Positions 10,446-23,285 are shown, numbered from the stretch's first letter. The stretch is DNA of 64,000 nucleotides from Prorocentrum cordatum (GCA_963575745.1 CAUYUJ010015955.1:1-64000); one strand, 5' to 3'. Made by a program: numbers and translations. The notes: a model not told the origin generated them from the letters alone.

Positions 10446-10807
10446 CGAAATACTCCGACGGTAGGACCCCGCACGAGAATCTGTTTAGCTTACCCTTTGC
10501 CCTTTCCTCCTCCCCCTGGCGGACACCCTGTCCTCTCGCCCCCTGCGCTGCCCTCTCTTCCCCCTTCTATTTCTCTTCCTCCTCCTCTTTCTTCTCCTCC
10601 TCCTCCTCCTCCTCCTCCTCCTCCTCCTCCTCCTCCTCCTCCTCCTCCTCTCGCGCCACCTCCTCCTCGTCGTCGGCCTCCCCCATGCCCCTTCCCTCCT
10701 CATCCCCCTGCCTTTTCTCCATGTGCACCTCCCCTTCCCCCTCGTCGGGGCAAGCAAATCCATTTTCCTCAGCGCCGTCGCCGCCTCGGCCAGCGCCTCG
10801 GGAAGCG

Positions 10808-11860
10808 GGCCCCATAGGGAGGGGGCTCCCGCCTGAGACTTCCTCGCAATTCACTCACAGACGAGGCTCCCGTTCGAGACGTCCTCCATATTCAGGTCTC
10901 AAGAGCCCAAAAGTGACGACAGTTGCACGTTGCGGATGACCCGCTCGGATTCGAACATGAAGTGCGGGCCTCATAGGGAGGGGGCTCCCGCCTGAGACTT
11001 CCTCGCAATTCACTCACAAACGAGGCTCCCGCTCGAGATGTCCTCCATATTCAGGCCTCAAAAGCCCAAAAGTGACGACAGTTACACGTCGTTTCGGATG
11101 ACCCGCTCGGATTCGAACATGAAGTGCGGGCCCCATAGGGAGGGGGCTCCCGCCTGAGACGTCCTCGCAATTCACTCACAGACGAGGCTCCCGCTCGAGA
11201 CGTCCTCCATATTCAGGTCTCAAGAGCCCAAAAGTGACGACAGTTACACGTTTCGGATGACCCGCTCGGATTCGAGCATGAAGTGCGGGCCCCATAGGGA
11301 GGGGGCTCCCGCCTGAGATTTCTTCGCAATTCACTCACAGACGAAGCTCCCGCTAGAGACTTCCTCCATATTCAGGCCTCAAGAGCCCAACAATGACGAC
11401 AGTTACACGTTTCGGATGACCCGCTCGGATTACCAATATGAAGTGCGGGCCCCATAGGGAGGGGGCTCCCGCGTGAGACGTCCTCGCAATTCACTCACAG
11501 ACGAGGCTCCCGTTCGAGACTTCCTTCATATTCAGCGCCCAAAAGTGACGACAGTTACACGTTGCGGATGACCCGCTCGGATTACCAACATGAAGTGCGG
11601 GCCCCATAGGGAGGGGGCTCCTGCCTGAGACTTCCTCGCAATTCACTCACAGACGAGGCTCCCGCCTGATACTTCCTCAGTAATCAAACCTCAAGAGCCC
11701 AAAAGTGACGACAGTTACAGGTTTCAGGGTGACCCGCTCGGATTACCAACATGAAATGCGGGCCCCATAGGGAGGGGGCTGCCGCCTGAGACGTCTTCGC
11801 AATTCACTCACAGACGAGGCTCCCGCCTGATACTTCCTCCATATTCAGGCCTCAAGTCAG
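10808..11860 (+). repeat. 160 bp tandem repeat array, first set of seven
   Basis: CGGGCCCCATAGGGAG (with small variants) recurs at about 10808, 10964, 11126, 11285, 11445, 11596 and 11759. The unit also contains CGCAATTCACTCACAGACGA, AAAAGTGACGACAGTTACAC and GGATGACCCGCTCGGATT. No coding potential. Confidence 0.95.
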
Positions 11861-11866
11861 CGAGTA

Positions 11867-12247
<381 letters not shown>

Positions 12248-12302
12248 TGGTGCCGATGATGGTGAGTGATCGTGCGATGGTGATGGTGATGCTGACCTCC
12301 TC

Positions 12303-12561
12303 CTCTCGCGCCACCTCCTCCTCGTCGTCGGCCTTCCCCATGCCCCTTCCCTCCTCATCCCCCTGCCTTTTCTCCATGTGCACCTCCCCTTCCCCCTCGT
12401 CGGGGCAAGCAAATCCATTTTCCTCAGCGCCGTCGCCCTCCTCCTCGTCGTCGGCCTTCCCCATGCCCCTTCCCTCCTCATCCCCCTGCCTTTTCTCCAT
12501 GTGCACCTCCCCTTCCCCCTCGTCGGGGCAAGCAAATCCATTTTCCTCAGCGCCGTCGCCG
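12303..12561 (+). repeat. Tandem pair of about 126 bp leader segments
   Basis: Two adjacent, nearly identical copies of the CT-rich leader run from CCTCCTCGTCGTCGGCC to GCAAATCCATTTTCCTCAGC. A third copy is at about 10,663-10,790. Confidence 0.95.
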
Positions 12562-12585
12562 CCTCGGCCAGCGCCTCGGGAACCG

Positions 12586-13645
12586 GGCCCCATAGGGAGG
12601 GAACTCCTGCCTGAGACGTCCTCGCAATTCACTCACACACGAGGCTCCCGCTCAAGACTTCCTCCATATTCAGGTCTCAAGAGCCCAAGAGTGACGACAG
12701 TTGCACGTTGCGGATGACCCGCTCGGATTCGAACATGAAGCGCGGGCCCCATAGGGAGGGGGCTCCCGCCTGAGACTCCTTCGCAATTCACTCACAGACG
12801 AGGCTCCCGCTCGAGACTTCCTCCATATTCAGGCCTCAAGAGCGCAAACGTGACGACAGTTACACGTTTCGGATGACCCGCTCGGATTCGAACATGAAAT
12901 GCGGGCCCCATAGGGAGGGGGCTCCCGCCTGAGACGTCCTCGCAATTCACTCACAGACGAGGCTCCTGCTCGAGACTTCCTCCAGATTCAGGCCTCAGGA
13001 ACCCAAAAGTGACGACAGTTACACGTTTCGGATGACCCGCTCGGATTACCAATGTGAAGTGCGGGTCCCATAGGGAGGGGGCTCCCGCGTGAGACGTCCT
13101 CGCAATTCACTCACAAACGAAACTCCCGCTCGAGACTTCCTCCATATTCAGGCCTCACGAGCCCAAAAGTGACGACAGTTGCACGTTGCGGATGACCCGC
13201 TCGGATTACCAACATGAAGTGCGGGCCCCATAGGGAGGGGGCTCCCGCTTGAGACGTCTTCGCAATTCACTCACAGACGGGGCTCCCGCTCGAGACTTCC
13301 TCCATATTCAGGCCTCAAGAACCCAAACGTGACGACAGTTACACGTTGCGGATGACCCGCTCGGATTACCAACATGAAGTGCGGGCCCCATAAGGAGGGG
13401 GCTCCCGCCTGAGACTTCCTCGCAATTCGCTCACAGACGAGGCTCCCTGATACTTCCTCAGTAATCAAGCCTCAGGTGCGCAAAAGTGACGACAGTTACA
13501 GGTTTCAGGATGACCCGCTCGGATTACCAGCGTGAAGTGCGGGCCCCATAGGGAGGGGGCTCCCGCCTGAGACTTCCTCACAATTCACTCACAGACGAGG
13601 CTCCCGCCTGATACTTCCTCCATATTCAGGCCTCAAGTCAGCGAG
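12586..13645 (+). repeat. 160 bp tandem repeat array, second set of seven
   Basis: Units start at about 12586, 12744, 12902, 13062, 13222, 13382 and 13541. Variants occur in the same order as in the first set. For example, only the sixth unit of each set has CTTCCTCAGTAATCAA and ACAGGTTTCAGG. Confidence 0.95.
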
Positions 13646-13649
13646 TAGT

Positions 13650-13665
13650 GATGATGATAATGATA

Positions 13666-13719
<54 letters not shown>

Positions 13720-13860
13720 TGATGATGATGATGATGATGATGATGATTATGATGATGATGATGATCGTTCGGTGCCGATGATGGTGAGTGATCGTGCGAT
13801 GGTGATGGTGATGATGATGGTGATGATGATGATGAGTGGGGAGGCATGGTGATCGTGATG
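13650..13860 (+). repeat. (ATG)n microsatellite closing the second module
   Basis: GATGATGATG run with AATGATAATG and TTATGATG interruptions, followed by the same GGTGCCGATGATGGTGAGTG segment as after the first microsatellite. Confidence 0.95.
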
Positions 13861-13935
13861 ATGATGCGGAGGAGGAACGGAGGAGGAAGCAAAGAGGAGC
13901 AGAGGAGAGGGAGGAGGAGGAAGATGATATCCTGC

Positions 13936-16080
13936 GCGGAGGGTGTGCAGAGAATACAAGAACCCCACTTATGATGTGGGGAAATACATGGGGGATCGTG
14001 AGTCATCGCCGGAGGATGGCTTGTTAGTGCTGCCGCAGCGGCCGCGCAGCACATTGGACACTTATATCAGCGCGGACAGCTTGGACGTGCAGACACGGTG
14101 GTGCGACGACAACTCAGAAAGTAGATCCGACGCGAGGTGCGTAATCTGGGAAGGAAGAAGAAACGCCGACGAATCTGCGTAATGTTTGTTGAGTCTCGCG
14201 GCTTGAACAAGATCGCCGGGATCAAAAGCGCAGAGGGCAATTCTGATGCGCCATATGCAGTCACAGTCAGGGCAAGCTGTTCGCGGCAGGGGGGACATAT
14301 CTGATGTGCATGTGGATTTCCACGAAGGATTTCGCGCGCAGCCGGGCGCGGCAGAGCGCGATCCCACCCGCGCGACGAGGTGGACAATTCAGGGATGCCG
14401 GCATTCAGTCATGAGGAGATGACCGCTGCGCTTCGTTCGCTGAAGAATGGGAGAGATCAGGCGCCAATGGTGTTGCAGCGGACATGCCGGAGTAATGAGG
14501 CGAGCCTCTGCAGCCAGCGATGTTGCAGTCGTTCAGCGACATCGTGGCTGTTGGTGCGACGGCGCCGACGCAATTGAAGCGAGCCTCTGAAGCAAAAAAA
14601 TCACAGTGGAAGTACGCTCATATGTCCTTTATCTTCAAACCGAGAGAAGCGTCGTTGCCGCGGAATTGCCGCCTTATTTTTTGATCCTACTTCTGTGCGG
14701 ACTCGCCTCGTGGCTGCTACGCGACAGACTTGAACCCATCTAGGATGCAATGCAACCGTCTGCTCAGGCGGGATTCCGACGACAATTTAATACAGGCGGC
14801 CGCTTTTTGTTTCTAGCAGTTGCGCTGGAAAAAGGCTCGGAATTGTCAGTTGCCGCGTGGATTGCGACCTCGGATTGTCAACAAGCGTTTGACACGGTGT
14901 CGCGTCGGTCGCTCTGGGGAACCTTGCGCGCGGGCGCAGTTCAACGTCGTGCTTGAATCCCGCCCCAAATCTGTGCGTCGACCAGACGGCATGCGTCAAG
15001 ACGGACGTGCGTAGTAAGGTATTTCACGTCAGTTGTGGTGCTAGACGTGGAGACCTTTTGAGATCACTTCTGTTCATCTGCCTGTCCGAGATCTTTTTCT
15101 GGCAATTCCGAATGACGTGGACTTATGGGCAATGCGGCGTGCAATTGGCGGCGGCGCAAGTATGGCAGCCTCGCCGATGTTCGGTTGGCAGATGCCGCGT
15201 TGTGGCTGGCAGCGTCGCTCGGACAGATTCGAAGCATGAATTCGGATGTCGTGGCCGCCGCCCGGCCCGCGGGCTTAGTGAATCATCTCGGGGGAACCAA
15301 GATATTGCATGATTTGCGAGAGCGGCGAGCGCAACCACCCGGGAAATGCAGTCATCAACGAGGACGATATCAATGTCTTCCTTTTCTCGGCTACGGAAAA
15401 TATTTCGGTCGGCCGGTTGCCTGCCGTGACCCTCCAGCGGTTGAAACTGCTTCCAGAATCAATGCAGCGCGGCGAAAATTTGGCCTCTTCGGGCAGGAAC
15501 TGGCCCTAAGTCTTACTCTGTGAAGGATCGTTTGCGATTGTTCAGCGGCGTTGTCTCTCCCGCGCTACTGTGTGGCGCTGGGTCCTGGGCGATGGCGGCG
15601 CCGTTGGGATCGCGGGCGCGGTCCGCGCAACAACGGCGCGCGCGCGCGCGCTCAGAATGGCGCGCGGATCGCCGCGACGCCGTTCCCTAGGAAACGGCGC
15701 AGATCCGGATCGTTCTTGTGGCGGCAGCGATGCGCCGAGCTCCAGCGCCAGGGGCGCCGAGTCCAGCGCCGCGAGCACCGCCGCTACATAGAGCGCGTAG
15801 TCTCGTAATGACGTGGTCGAACCAGATCAAGATTGGGTCCGGCGTGCGTCGAGGCACAGTGAACAGCGCTGCCGCGGCATTGGGCGTGAAGACTGCGCGC
15901 GACAGAGGCGCCTGCAAAGGGGGCTCGTGGCGGCGGTTGTGCGCGACGACGCGGGAGCATGGAGCAAGGGGGCTTGATTTTGAGACCCTTCAACACCAGT
16001 GCGCGCGCGAAGCGGCCGCCCCAACGTCCGCGCGCAAAATGGATGGACGATGCGGCCCGATTTATTTTTAGAGTTCGTGG
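13936..16080 (+). pseudogene. Reverse transcriptase and C-terminal region of the retrotransposon (frameshifted, catalytic residue lost)
   Basis: The linker is 13,960-14,380. RT motifs then appear in order across changing frames: FSHEEMTAALRSLKNGRDQA (14,398 on), FIFKPREASLPRNCRLI (about 14,635), QAGFRRQFNTGG (14,763), SDCQQAFDTVSRRSLW (motif A with its Asp) and SCGARRGDLLRSLLF (motif B, equivalent of RQGDPLSPLLF). Next come ADVRLADAALWLAAS (motif C, equivalent of F-A-D-D; the second Asp is Ala), GGTKILHD, RLRLFSGVVSPALLCGAGSW (thumb region, about 15,530) and RPRAKWMDDAARF near the end (about 16,030). Several frameshifts, internal stops and the lost motif C Asp make it inactive. Confidence 0.85.
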
Positions 16081-16315
16081 GGGACAAAGGCAAAATGTTG
16101 TAGCGGACGGCGGATTGTGGTCATATTGTAGTGGCCCTCGGCCAGTGCCGCCGATCCGGGGCGCTCCGACTGATGTGATCCTCCTTCGCCCTCGTCCCTC
16201 TTCTCTTTTCCCTTCCTTCCCCCTTTCATTCCGCATTTATCCAGTGGCCGTCGGCCTATCCCACCACCGTGCGTTGGTGGTGGGTCAGAGGCCTCATGGA
16301 CGCTGGTAGGGGATA
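16081..16315. other. Unassigned sequence downstream of the retrotransposon
   Basis: No gene, poly-A tail or repeat recognised. Confidence 0.4.
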
Positions 16316-16505
16316 TCGTGGTTGGCCGGGACCTCTGGGGGCCTCTTGGAGGCCTCTTGGGGCTTCTTGGGGGCCTCGTGGGCCTCTTGGGGCCACTTGG
16401 GGGCCTCTTGGGGGTCTCTTGGGAGTCTCTTGGGGCTTCTTGGGGGCCTCTTCTGGGCCCCTTGGGGCCTCTTGGAGGCTTCTTCGGAGCCTCTTGGTGC
16501 GGGAG
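16316..16505 (+). repeat. Degenerate 12-mer array (CTTGGGGGCCTC)
   Basis: About fifteen imperfect 12 bp units of the same family as at 5.5 and 6.5 kb. Sequence from 16,506 to 16,840, including a C run at 16,575, shows no supported gene. Confidence 0.85.
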
Positions 16506-16840
16506 GGGTGGCACTCGAGTTCGGACCCCCCTCGGAGGCCACGATCCTTGTGAGGGGCCGCCGGAAACTCGCACCCCCCCCCCCCACCCCCCCTTCCCCG
16601 GCAGAGCCACCCCGGCACCCCCCCGGAGGCTGAGGCTCAGCCTCAAGGCTGTAGCTGAGACTCCTTGTAACTCACACGCTGGATCGGCGGATTTGGAAGA
16701 TGCTTACGTGCACCGTGCAATCAGATGCGTTTTCACCACCGACAGAGAATATGTTTCCCGGTCTCCGGCTCGCCCGCGCAGCTCTTTGTAGGGCTGGTCT
16801 CAGGACCGACGTGCGCGCCTCCCCTCGCTTCGCCTCGCCT

Positions 16841-18234
16841 CGCAATGGGGAGCTCCGCCGAAGGCCTCTGTGGTTGCATTCGCATGCGCTGGTCGCGCCC
16901 ATTTTGGCACCTCCTCGCGCGTTTCCTGGCCCCAGTGGCTGCGTTCGCATGTGCCCGCCGTGCCCATGTCGGCACGCCCCTCGTGAGTTTCGTGGCCCGA
17001 TAAGGAGCTCCACAGACGGCGCTGCGTTCGCACGCGCCCGCCGCATTCCGTTTCGGCGCGCCCTTTGCATTTTCCGAAGCCCCAGAAGGAGCCCAACCAA
17101 AGGCCGCAGTGGCTGCGTTCGCATGCGCCCGCCGCGCAAATTTTGGCACACTCCTCGCGCCTTTCGTGGCCCCGTCAGGAACTCGTCCGAAGGCTGCGGT
17201 GGCCGCGTTCGCATGCGCCCGCCGCGCCCACTGGCGCGCCCCTCGCGCGCCCGTGGCCCCATAAGGAGCTCCACCGACGGCCCCACCCCAGTGGGTGCGT
17301 TCGTATGTGTCCGCCACACTCATGTCGGCGCACCCATCGCACGCTTCGTGGCCCCAGAGGGAACTCCACCGAAGGCCGCAGTGGCTGCGTTCGCATGCGC
17401 CCGCCGCACCAATTTCGGCACACCCATCACACATTTCGCGGTACCACAAGGAACTCCACCGAAGGCCGCAGTGGCTGCGTTCGCATGCGCCCGCCGCACC
17501 AAGGTCGGTATCCCTCACACGTTTCGTGGCCCCATAAAGAGCTGCACCCAAGGTTCCAGTGGCCGTGCTCGCATGCGCCCGCCGCGCCCATTTTGGCACA
17601 CACATCACACGTTTCGTGGCCCGATCGGGAGTTCCACCGGAGGACCCAGTGGCTGCGTTCGCATGTGCCCGCCGCGCCCTCTTCGGCACACCATTTACCC
17701 GTTTCGTGCCCCCGTAGGGTGTTCCGCCGAAGACCCCAGAAGCTGCGTTCGCATGCGCCCGCCGCACCCATTTTGGCACGCTCCTTACACGTCTCGTGGC
17801 CCCAGGAGGGAATTCCACCGAAGGCCGCAGTGGCTGCGTTCGCATGTGCCCGCCGCACCCATGTCAGCACACCCTTCGCACAGTTTTAGGTCCCATAGGG
17901 AGCTCCACCAGAGGCCCCAGTGACTGCGTTCGCATGCGCCCGCCGCATCCATGTCGGCACACCCCGTTGCACGTTTTGTGACCCCATAAGGAGCTCCACC
18001 GAAGGCCGCAGTGGCTGCGTTCGCATGTGCCCGCCGCACCCATGTCGGCACACCCATCACACGTTTCGTGGCCCGATCGGGAGCTTAACCGATGGCCCCA
18101 GTGGTTGCGTTCGCAGGCGCCCGTTTTGGCACACCCCTCAGCCGTTTCGTTGCCCTAGAGGGAAGTCCACCGAAGACGATATTACAATTGCGTTGATCAC
18201 AACAGCATATGGTGGGGTCCTTCGCCAGGCTAAT
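16841..18234 (+). mobile_element. Composite repeat element C (array plus right end)
   Basis: About fifteen units of the 90 bp family (GGGAGCTCCACCGAAGGCC, GTTCGCATGCGCCCGCCGC) span 16,841-18,170. The right-end motif at 18,198-18,234 (ATATGGTGGGGTCCTTCGCC then AGGCTAAT) shares its core with elements A and D. No clear left-end motif is present. Units vary more than in A (CGCGCC and GTTCC variants). Confidence 0.6.
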
Positions 18235-20640
18235 AATGTAAGGATGACAAAGTTGGTTCACTGACTTGTGGCAGTGAGGATCAGATTTGTCATCAGGGCT
18301 GCCCTGGTATCCTTGCCCGCTTGGCCCATACCCCCTCAGCTCGGTGTCCACTTGTGCTGCTGCGCGAATCTGCCACGGCACTCGGGGGGGGCGCCCGGGG
18401 GAGGGGCCTCCTTCTCTTCCTCGTGCTCCTCCTCCCCCTCCTTGTCCTGCTCCTTCTCTTTCTCCTCCCCGTCCGCTCCTCCTTCTCCTCCTCCTGCTCC
18501 TCCTGCTGCTGCTCCTCCTCCCCCTCCTTCCCTCAGATTGGCGTGCGCGCAATTCTGCAGTCGGCTATTTTGATTTGGCGTGGAAAACCAACAAAACATG
18601 CTTGGATTCGGCCAAAGACGGTAGACATATTTTTGGCGCTTTCGGAGGCCAGGGCCGTTCCCGACCTGTCAAAGTACGGCTCGGGATGAGAAGCCGGTCC
18701 TGGGGAGGAAGCTCGAGGGGTACAGTCAAAGTTTTGAGATCATGTCCGCTTTGACTTTGGAAAGGGGCTTGATGCTTCTCAGCTTCTTCCAGCGGTTCTC
18801 GCGTGGCGCTCCCCGTACATCAGGGCGCAGCCGAGGCGCACAGGGGCTTCGTTCCTCAGTCAAGAGGTTTCCTGCGGTACAACTTTTCGATGTGCGGGGG
18901 CCCGCGGCGTGAAAAGAGTCGAATCATCAGGCGTCTGAGCTTGGAGCTGTCTCGGGAGGGCCCTGGGACCTCGGCCCCCCAGGCAGCTACATGCCCACTT
19001 CGGGGCCAGATCCTCGCCCTCTGGCCTCACTGGGAGCCTGTGCGGAACGGGATCTGGACCGTGAGTGAGCCTGCTGAGGCGTAGTGGTGGTGGATGCTTC
19101 TCGGCAAGTCGCAGGAGGATGACGTCGAGTCTCGTCGTCGTCCTCCTCCCCCCACCCCACCCTGCCCTTCCCGTGCTCCCTGTTACCCCCCCCCCTTCAG
19201 CAAGAAGAAGAGCGACATCTGCGACGAGCTCGACCCTCGTGCGTGCGCCATGGACCCTTCCCAGGGGGCCCTCGGGGAGGGGGGTGGGGAAGAAAGCGGC
19301 ATCGATAAAGGCATGCGGATGTGGAGGGCTAATTCTTGCCGTTTGTTGTCAAATGCGAGCGAAAACCGTGCCATCCATGATGTGCTGTGAATGCTGTGCT
19401 TGGCGAGGTTTTTGCTTGCACCGTTCATGACATGTTAAACTGTAGCAGCAGTGACAGTATGATAGTTCGATACTGGCACTGGCAGTCGCAGTGTTACCAT
19501 GAGGGGAAGACCAGAACATGTACGCCTCCAAATGCAATAAGGGGCTCATCGACGCGCTCCCTGTCGACTCGACTTCGGAGCGGATCCCAGGTCAGGCGGG
19601 CAAAAGGTGGCCGAGGCGAACCGGCAACCGTTTCTGTACTTGACACCGCGGGGCCGCCGAGGATGTTCGCCTTCCTTCACAAGAGGTTAAGTGAGGAGAG
19701 GTGTGGCACGGTTGGGAAGTGCAGAGGCCACAGCAGGCTTTCCGCAGTTTGGCGAAAAGCGTGTGCCAGGTTTCTGAGCTGGCGTCGTGTTCGGGCATGC
19801 CTCGGCGTGGGGCCTGATGTGAGCAGGGCTTCGCTACAGTCGGATGGCGCTGCAAGAGGTCGTCCGAATTGGCTTGCGCCTGGATCCCAGAGTCGAGCAG
19901 GCCGCAGCACCGCAGACGCGTGGCGGCCGCTCGGACTCGAACCTCAGCTCAGTTCCCTCAAGTCGGAGTCTGAAGTTTGGCCCAGCCATCGCCCCAGCGA
20001 GCGTCTCCGAGCTCTGTCGCTGCGACACTCCACGAGTCCTCCCTGATGGCACGGAGTGGCGAGCCCGGGCCTGCCTGTTCGCCCGCGTGTCGGTGGCATC
20101 GAGCGGCCTTCGCGAGGGAATCGGCATCGGCTTCCCACTAGCACCACCGTTCCGTTCTCAACTGGGCGTCGGTGTCGTGCGGGCATGACGAGCCTCATAT
20201 GATCGTAGGCTGCGTGTGCGAGAATCTGGAAGGTCCAACCGCGGTCCAACAATCCGGACGGTCCAACTGCGGCTCAATGCTCCGATGAGATCTTGTGACG
20301 GCACTCCGCTGCAACAGAGCTGCAGCGAGGAGCCCTCCTCCCCAGGCTGCTCTGGCATGGGGCCGTGCCCGGCGGCACACCCAGCGGCTCGAGCACAGAG
20401 CCGCTCGTCGCCTCGCCGTGTCCTCCGCATCCTCGGCCGCCAGCCCCAGGGCCCACACGGACGGCGGGTGCCCCGCCGGCGGGTGCGGCCTGCTGGGCTG
20501 CTCCTCCTGCCCGCCTCCACGCTGCGGGGTGTGGTGCCTCTCTTGTCCTGCCCATCCTCTTCCTGCCCGCCCCTTCGAGGGAGGGCCAGATGTTGTGCGT
20601 CGGCGAGCCGCCGCTCGCCTCGAGCAGCTCCGCTCCCGTG
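18235..20640. other. Unassigned region with CT-rich tract
   Basis: A pyrimidine-rich low-complexity tract lies at about 18,400-18,535. Otherwise the sequence is of mixed composition. A plus-strand frame of about 220 codons at 19,387-20,046 has no recognisable motif. No RNA gene seen. Confidence 0.35.
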
Positions 20641-20651
20641 GCGGGCCGGGC

Positions 20652-21062
20652 ATCCTTGCACTGCGGCACGCGGGGCCGGCGCTCTACCTGCCGAATTCTC
20701 ACGTGTAGTGGGTTATGAGGCGTCTACCTGCCGAGGGCCGAATTCTCAAGTCTGTAGCTGCAATATTGCTGTCGAGAGACGTGGAGAAACCGACTTTGCA
20801 AAATCCAGAACATGTATTTGGGGAGTTTTTGCGCTGAGTTCCGAGCAGGCTCCCTTCTAGTGCCGTCGTAGCCGTGTGGTGCCGTAGTGGCCGTGGTGAA
20901 GCGGTGGCCGCCGTGATGTGCTATGATGGCGGCGGCTGCCGTGGTGACCGTGATAGTAGCGTGATGACCGTGGTCGTGCAGTGGCCGTCGTGACTCTGGT
21001 GCCGTGGTGACCGTGCTGTGGTGGCCGTGGCCTTGCACTGCGGCACGCGGGACCGGCGCTCT
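20652..21062 (+). repeat. Direct repeat pair and GCCGTGGTG-type minisatellite
   Basis: CCTTGCACTGCGGCACGCGG and the following CCGGCGCTCT occur at about 20,653 and again at 21,031. Between them, about 20,865-21,030 consists of degenerate 9-12 bp GCCGTGGTG/GCCGTAGTG units. Confidence 0.75.
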
Positions 21063-21155
21063 GTCGGTCGCATGTATTGTTTCTTTTGCTCGCCGGGCTC
21101 CTCGGCGCAGGAGATCGCTGGGCTGGTCGGCGCCAGTGGAGCCGGCGTGCAGGTC

Positions 21156-21295
21156 CCCAGACATCCAGCTGATGCGTGGGCCCCGGAGGTCCGGACCACT
21201 TCTCTAGGGCCGTTTTTTCGTCCCGAGTCGTTTCTTGACGCTCCCGAAGCCCGGTGAGGGCCCCCAGAGGCCGAAAACGGCCTTTAAAAACCGCC
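21156..21295 (-). repeat. Dispersed repeat 'R2', copy 1
   Basis: Read on the minus strand, it contains GCCGTTTTCGGCCTCTGGGG, GGGCTTCGGGAGCG, AAACGACTCGGGACG and CTAGAGAAGTGGTCCGGACC, ending in ACGCATC and GGATGTCTGGGG. The same blocks in the same order occur at 40,451-40,600 on the plus strand and, more diverged, at 37,690-37,835. Confidence 0.8.
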
Positions 21296-21708
21296 TGCTA
21301 TGATTTTTTGCGGAGCGTCGGATCTCAGGGTCGGCGCCGACGGAGCCAGCGCACCGGCGGGGGCTGTGGCCCTTGCCCTGGTGGAAGACCGTGCCACCAG
21401 ACGTGCAGCGGAGCCCCCCTGGCGGCTGCATAGCCCCTCCCGCGGGAGGGGTCGCAGCCGCGGAGCACTGTGTGTGGCGTGCTCGCGCCGAGCGGGCGCG
21501 GCGGCGATCCCAGCGAGGGCGTGCAAGGCTGAGCGCCACCAGTGGTCCATGATCGGCCAGTATCGATCTAGGCCTAGATGGGCCGCCAGATGCGCTGGAG
21601 CTCCTGGAGCGCATCCTGAGCCAAGCGTGTCGCGACGACACCGTTCGTAGACTACAGAAGGTTCCCCCCTGCTTGCAGGTCGGAGGGGGGCCACCAGCAC
21701 CACCACCC

Positions 21709-21975
21709 GGTCTCTAGGCCTCCTAGATGGGGTCGGAGTAGATGGGATCGGAGGATCGCGCCGCATCGCCGATGCATCGCCGATGCATCGCCGAGGCACA
21801 GCCGATGCGGCTCAATGTGGAGCCCGATGTACTTCACGCGGACGTCTCCGATGCATCGCCCACGTCGCCGATGCATCGACAGTGCATCGCCGATGCAGCA
21901 TCGCCGATGTATCGGCGATGCGGCGCGATCCTCCGACCCCATCTACTCCGACCCCATGTAGGAGGTCTCTAGTCG
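21709..21975. mobile_element. Foldback element with about 70 bp inverted repeats
   Basis: The left arm (21,709-21,778) contains ATGGGGTCGGAGTAGATGGG and GATCGCGCCGCATCGCCGAT. The right arm (21,905-21,975) is its reverse complement with a handful of mismatches. The 125 bp between them is a degenerate GATGCATCGCC-type repeat. The whole could form a large hairpin or cruciform. No coding capacity; it resembles a MITE or foldback element. Confidence 0.8.
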
Positions 21976-22794
21976 AACGACCTGCGCCATCGGAAAGCCA
22001 GGATCGACCAAGGCTGAGCAGTCTGTGCCGACGTCCTTGCGAGGAGAATCCGTTGTACGCAGGCACGCCCGAGCCCCTCCAGTCCCTCGTCCTGCGGCGG
22101 CCTCGTGATCTCGATGACGAAGTGTCTGCTGTCGGTGAGCTGATCGTTGCGGGCCGAGCTTGTCGGCCTGGGAGCCGTCAGGCTGGTCCCAGCGGGAGTC
22201 GGCGCCCTGGCCGTCGCTCTGGTTTGGTGGTGATGGGCCCCTCTGTGCGGGGGTCGGCATCTGTTCCTGGGGAAACCAACAGGTACTGATACCGCTGCTC
22301 CCCGGACCTCTCCCGGGGCGCGTTCTGACCAGGATTTCGAGGCGAATCCAGCGGCGGCGACGAGGGCCTCCCAGGAGGCCCCAAAAAGGGGAAAACGGGC
22401 GAGGGGGTAGAGGTATGGGTACCTTTCCCTCCTCCGAGTTCCATCGCCAGGAAGAGATAGGACCTCGATGGCCACGACCTTGTGAACACTTGACCAGTCC
22501 TGGCTGCGCTGTGCGCCCCGGGCGGTCGCGGTGCCGGTCGTGAGGGCTCTTCGGCACCGGCCGCTGCTTGCCCGTGAGGCCGCTCGGCGCTCGCAGCAAA
22601 GCTCCGTGCGAGGAGCTCTCCGCCCAGGGCCGGAGGGTTCCAGAAGGGGGTCATGGGGGAGGAGGTTTTCCCAATCTAGGTGCGCTCGCGTCATATCTGA
22701 CATCCTACCCCTCCCTTCCATCCCTTACCATGGCGTAGATCCCCTCTCTACTCGCACAGTCGGATGCCGAGCAGGGCAATGATCCCGAAAGGGT
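21976..22794. other. Unassigned sequence
   Basis: GC-rich, with open frames on both strands but no recognisable domain. Confidence 0.35.
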
Positions 22795-23098
22795 ACGCGA
22801 TGCATTGTAGAGCACGGCATGGCATGGCGTAGAAGAGCATCGCATAGCGTAATATGTCACAGCATGGCGTGGCGTGGCGTAGTGAAGAATTGCATCACAC
22901 AGCTTTGCAATGCAAATAATGGCATCGCACAGCGGCCCCGAACATAACATTGCATAGCATGGCGTTGAAGATCAAAGCGTAGCATGGCATAGCACGACGT
23001 GGCACTGAAGCACTGCATATCACAGCTTCAGCTGAAGGCATGGCATCGCGCAGCGGAACGCAACCTAGCATTGCATTGCATGCCGTGGCATAGCACGG
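22795..23098. repeat. Degenerate GCATGGCATAGC repeat
   Basis: Irregular 5-12 bp units built from GCAT, GGC, TAGC and TGGC over about 300 bp. Confidence 0.7.
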
Positions 23099-23285
23099 GA
23101 AATGACGCCAGCGCTGCAGCGGGAGCACGATTCGGAACGAGCGGAAGCGCGGAAATGAGGCCAGCGCTGCAGCGGGAGCACGATTCGGAACGAGCGGAAG
23201 CACGGAAATGAGGCCAGCGCTGCAGCGGGAGCGCGATTCGGAACGAGCGGAGCCCGAAAATGAGGCAGGCGCCTCAGCGAGAGCA
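23099..23285 (+). repeat. 53 bp tandem repeat, about 3.5 copies
   Basis: AATGAGGCCAGCGCTGCAGC and GGGAGCACGATTCGGAACGA recur at 23,101, 23,154, 23,207 and 23,259 (spacing 53, 53, 52). Confidence 0.95.

Noticed and set aside
10485-10763. Arg- or Glu-rich open frames over the CTCCTC tract at the repeat block edge
   Set aside because: They derive from the CTC/GAG microsatellite and the duplicated leader, and occur again at the second copy of the leader.
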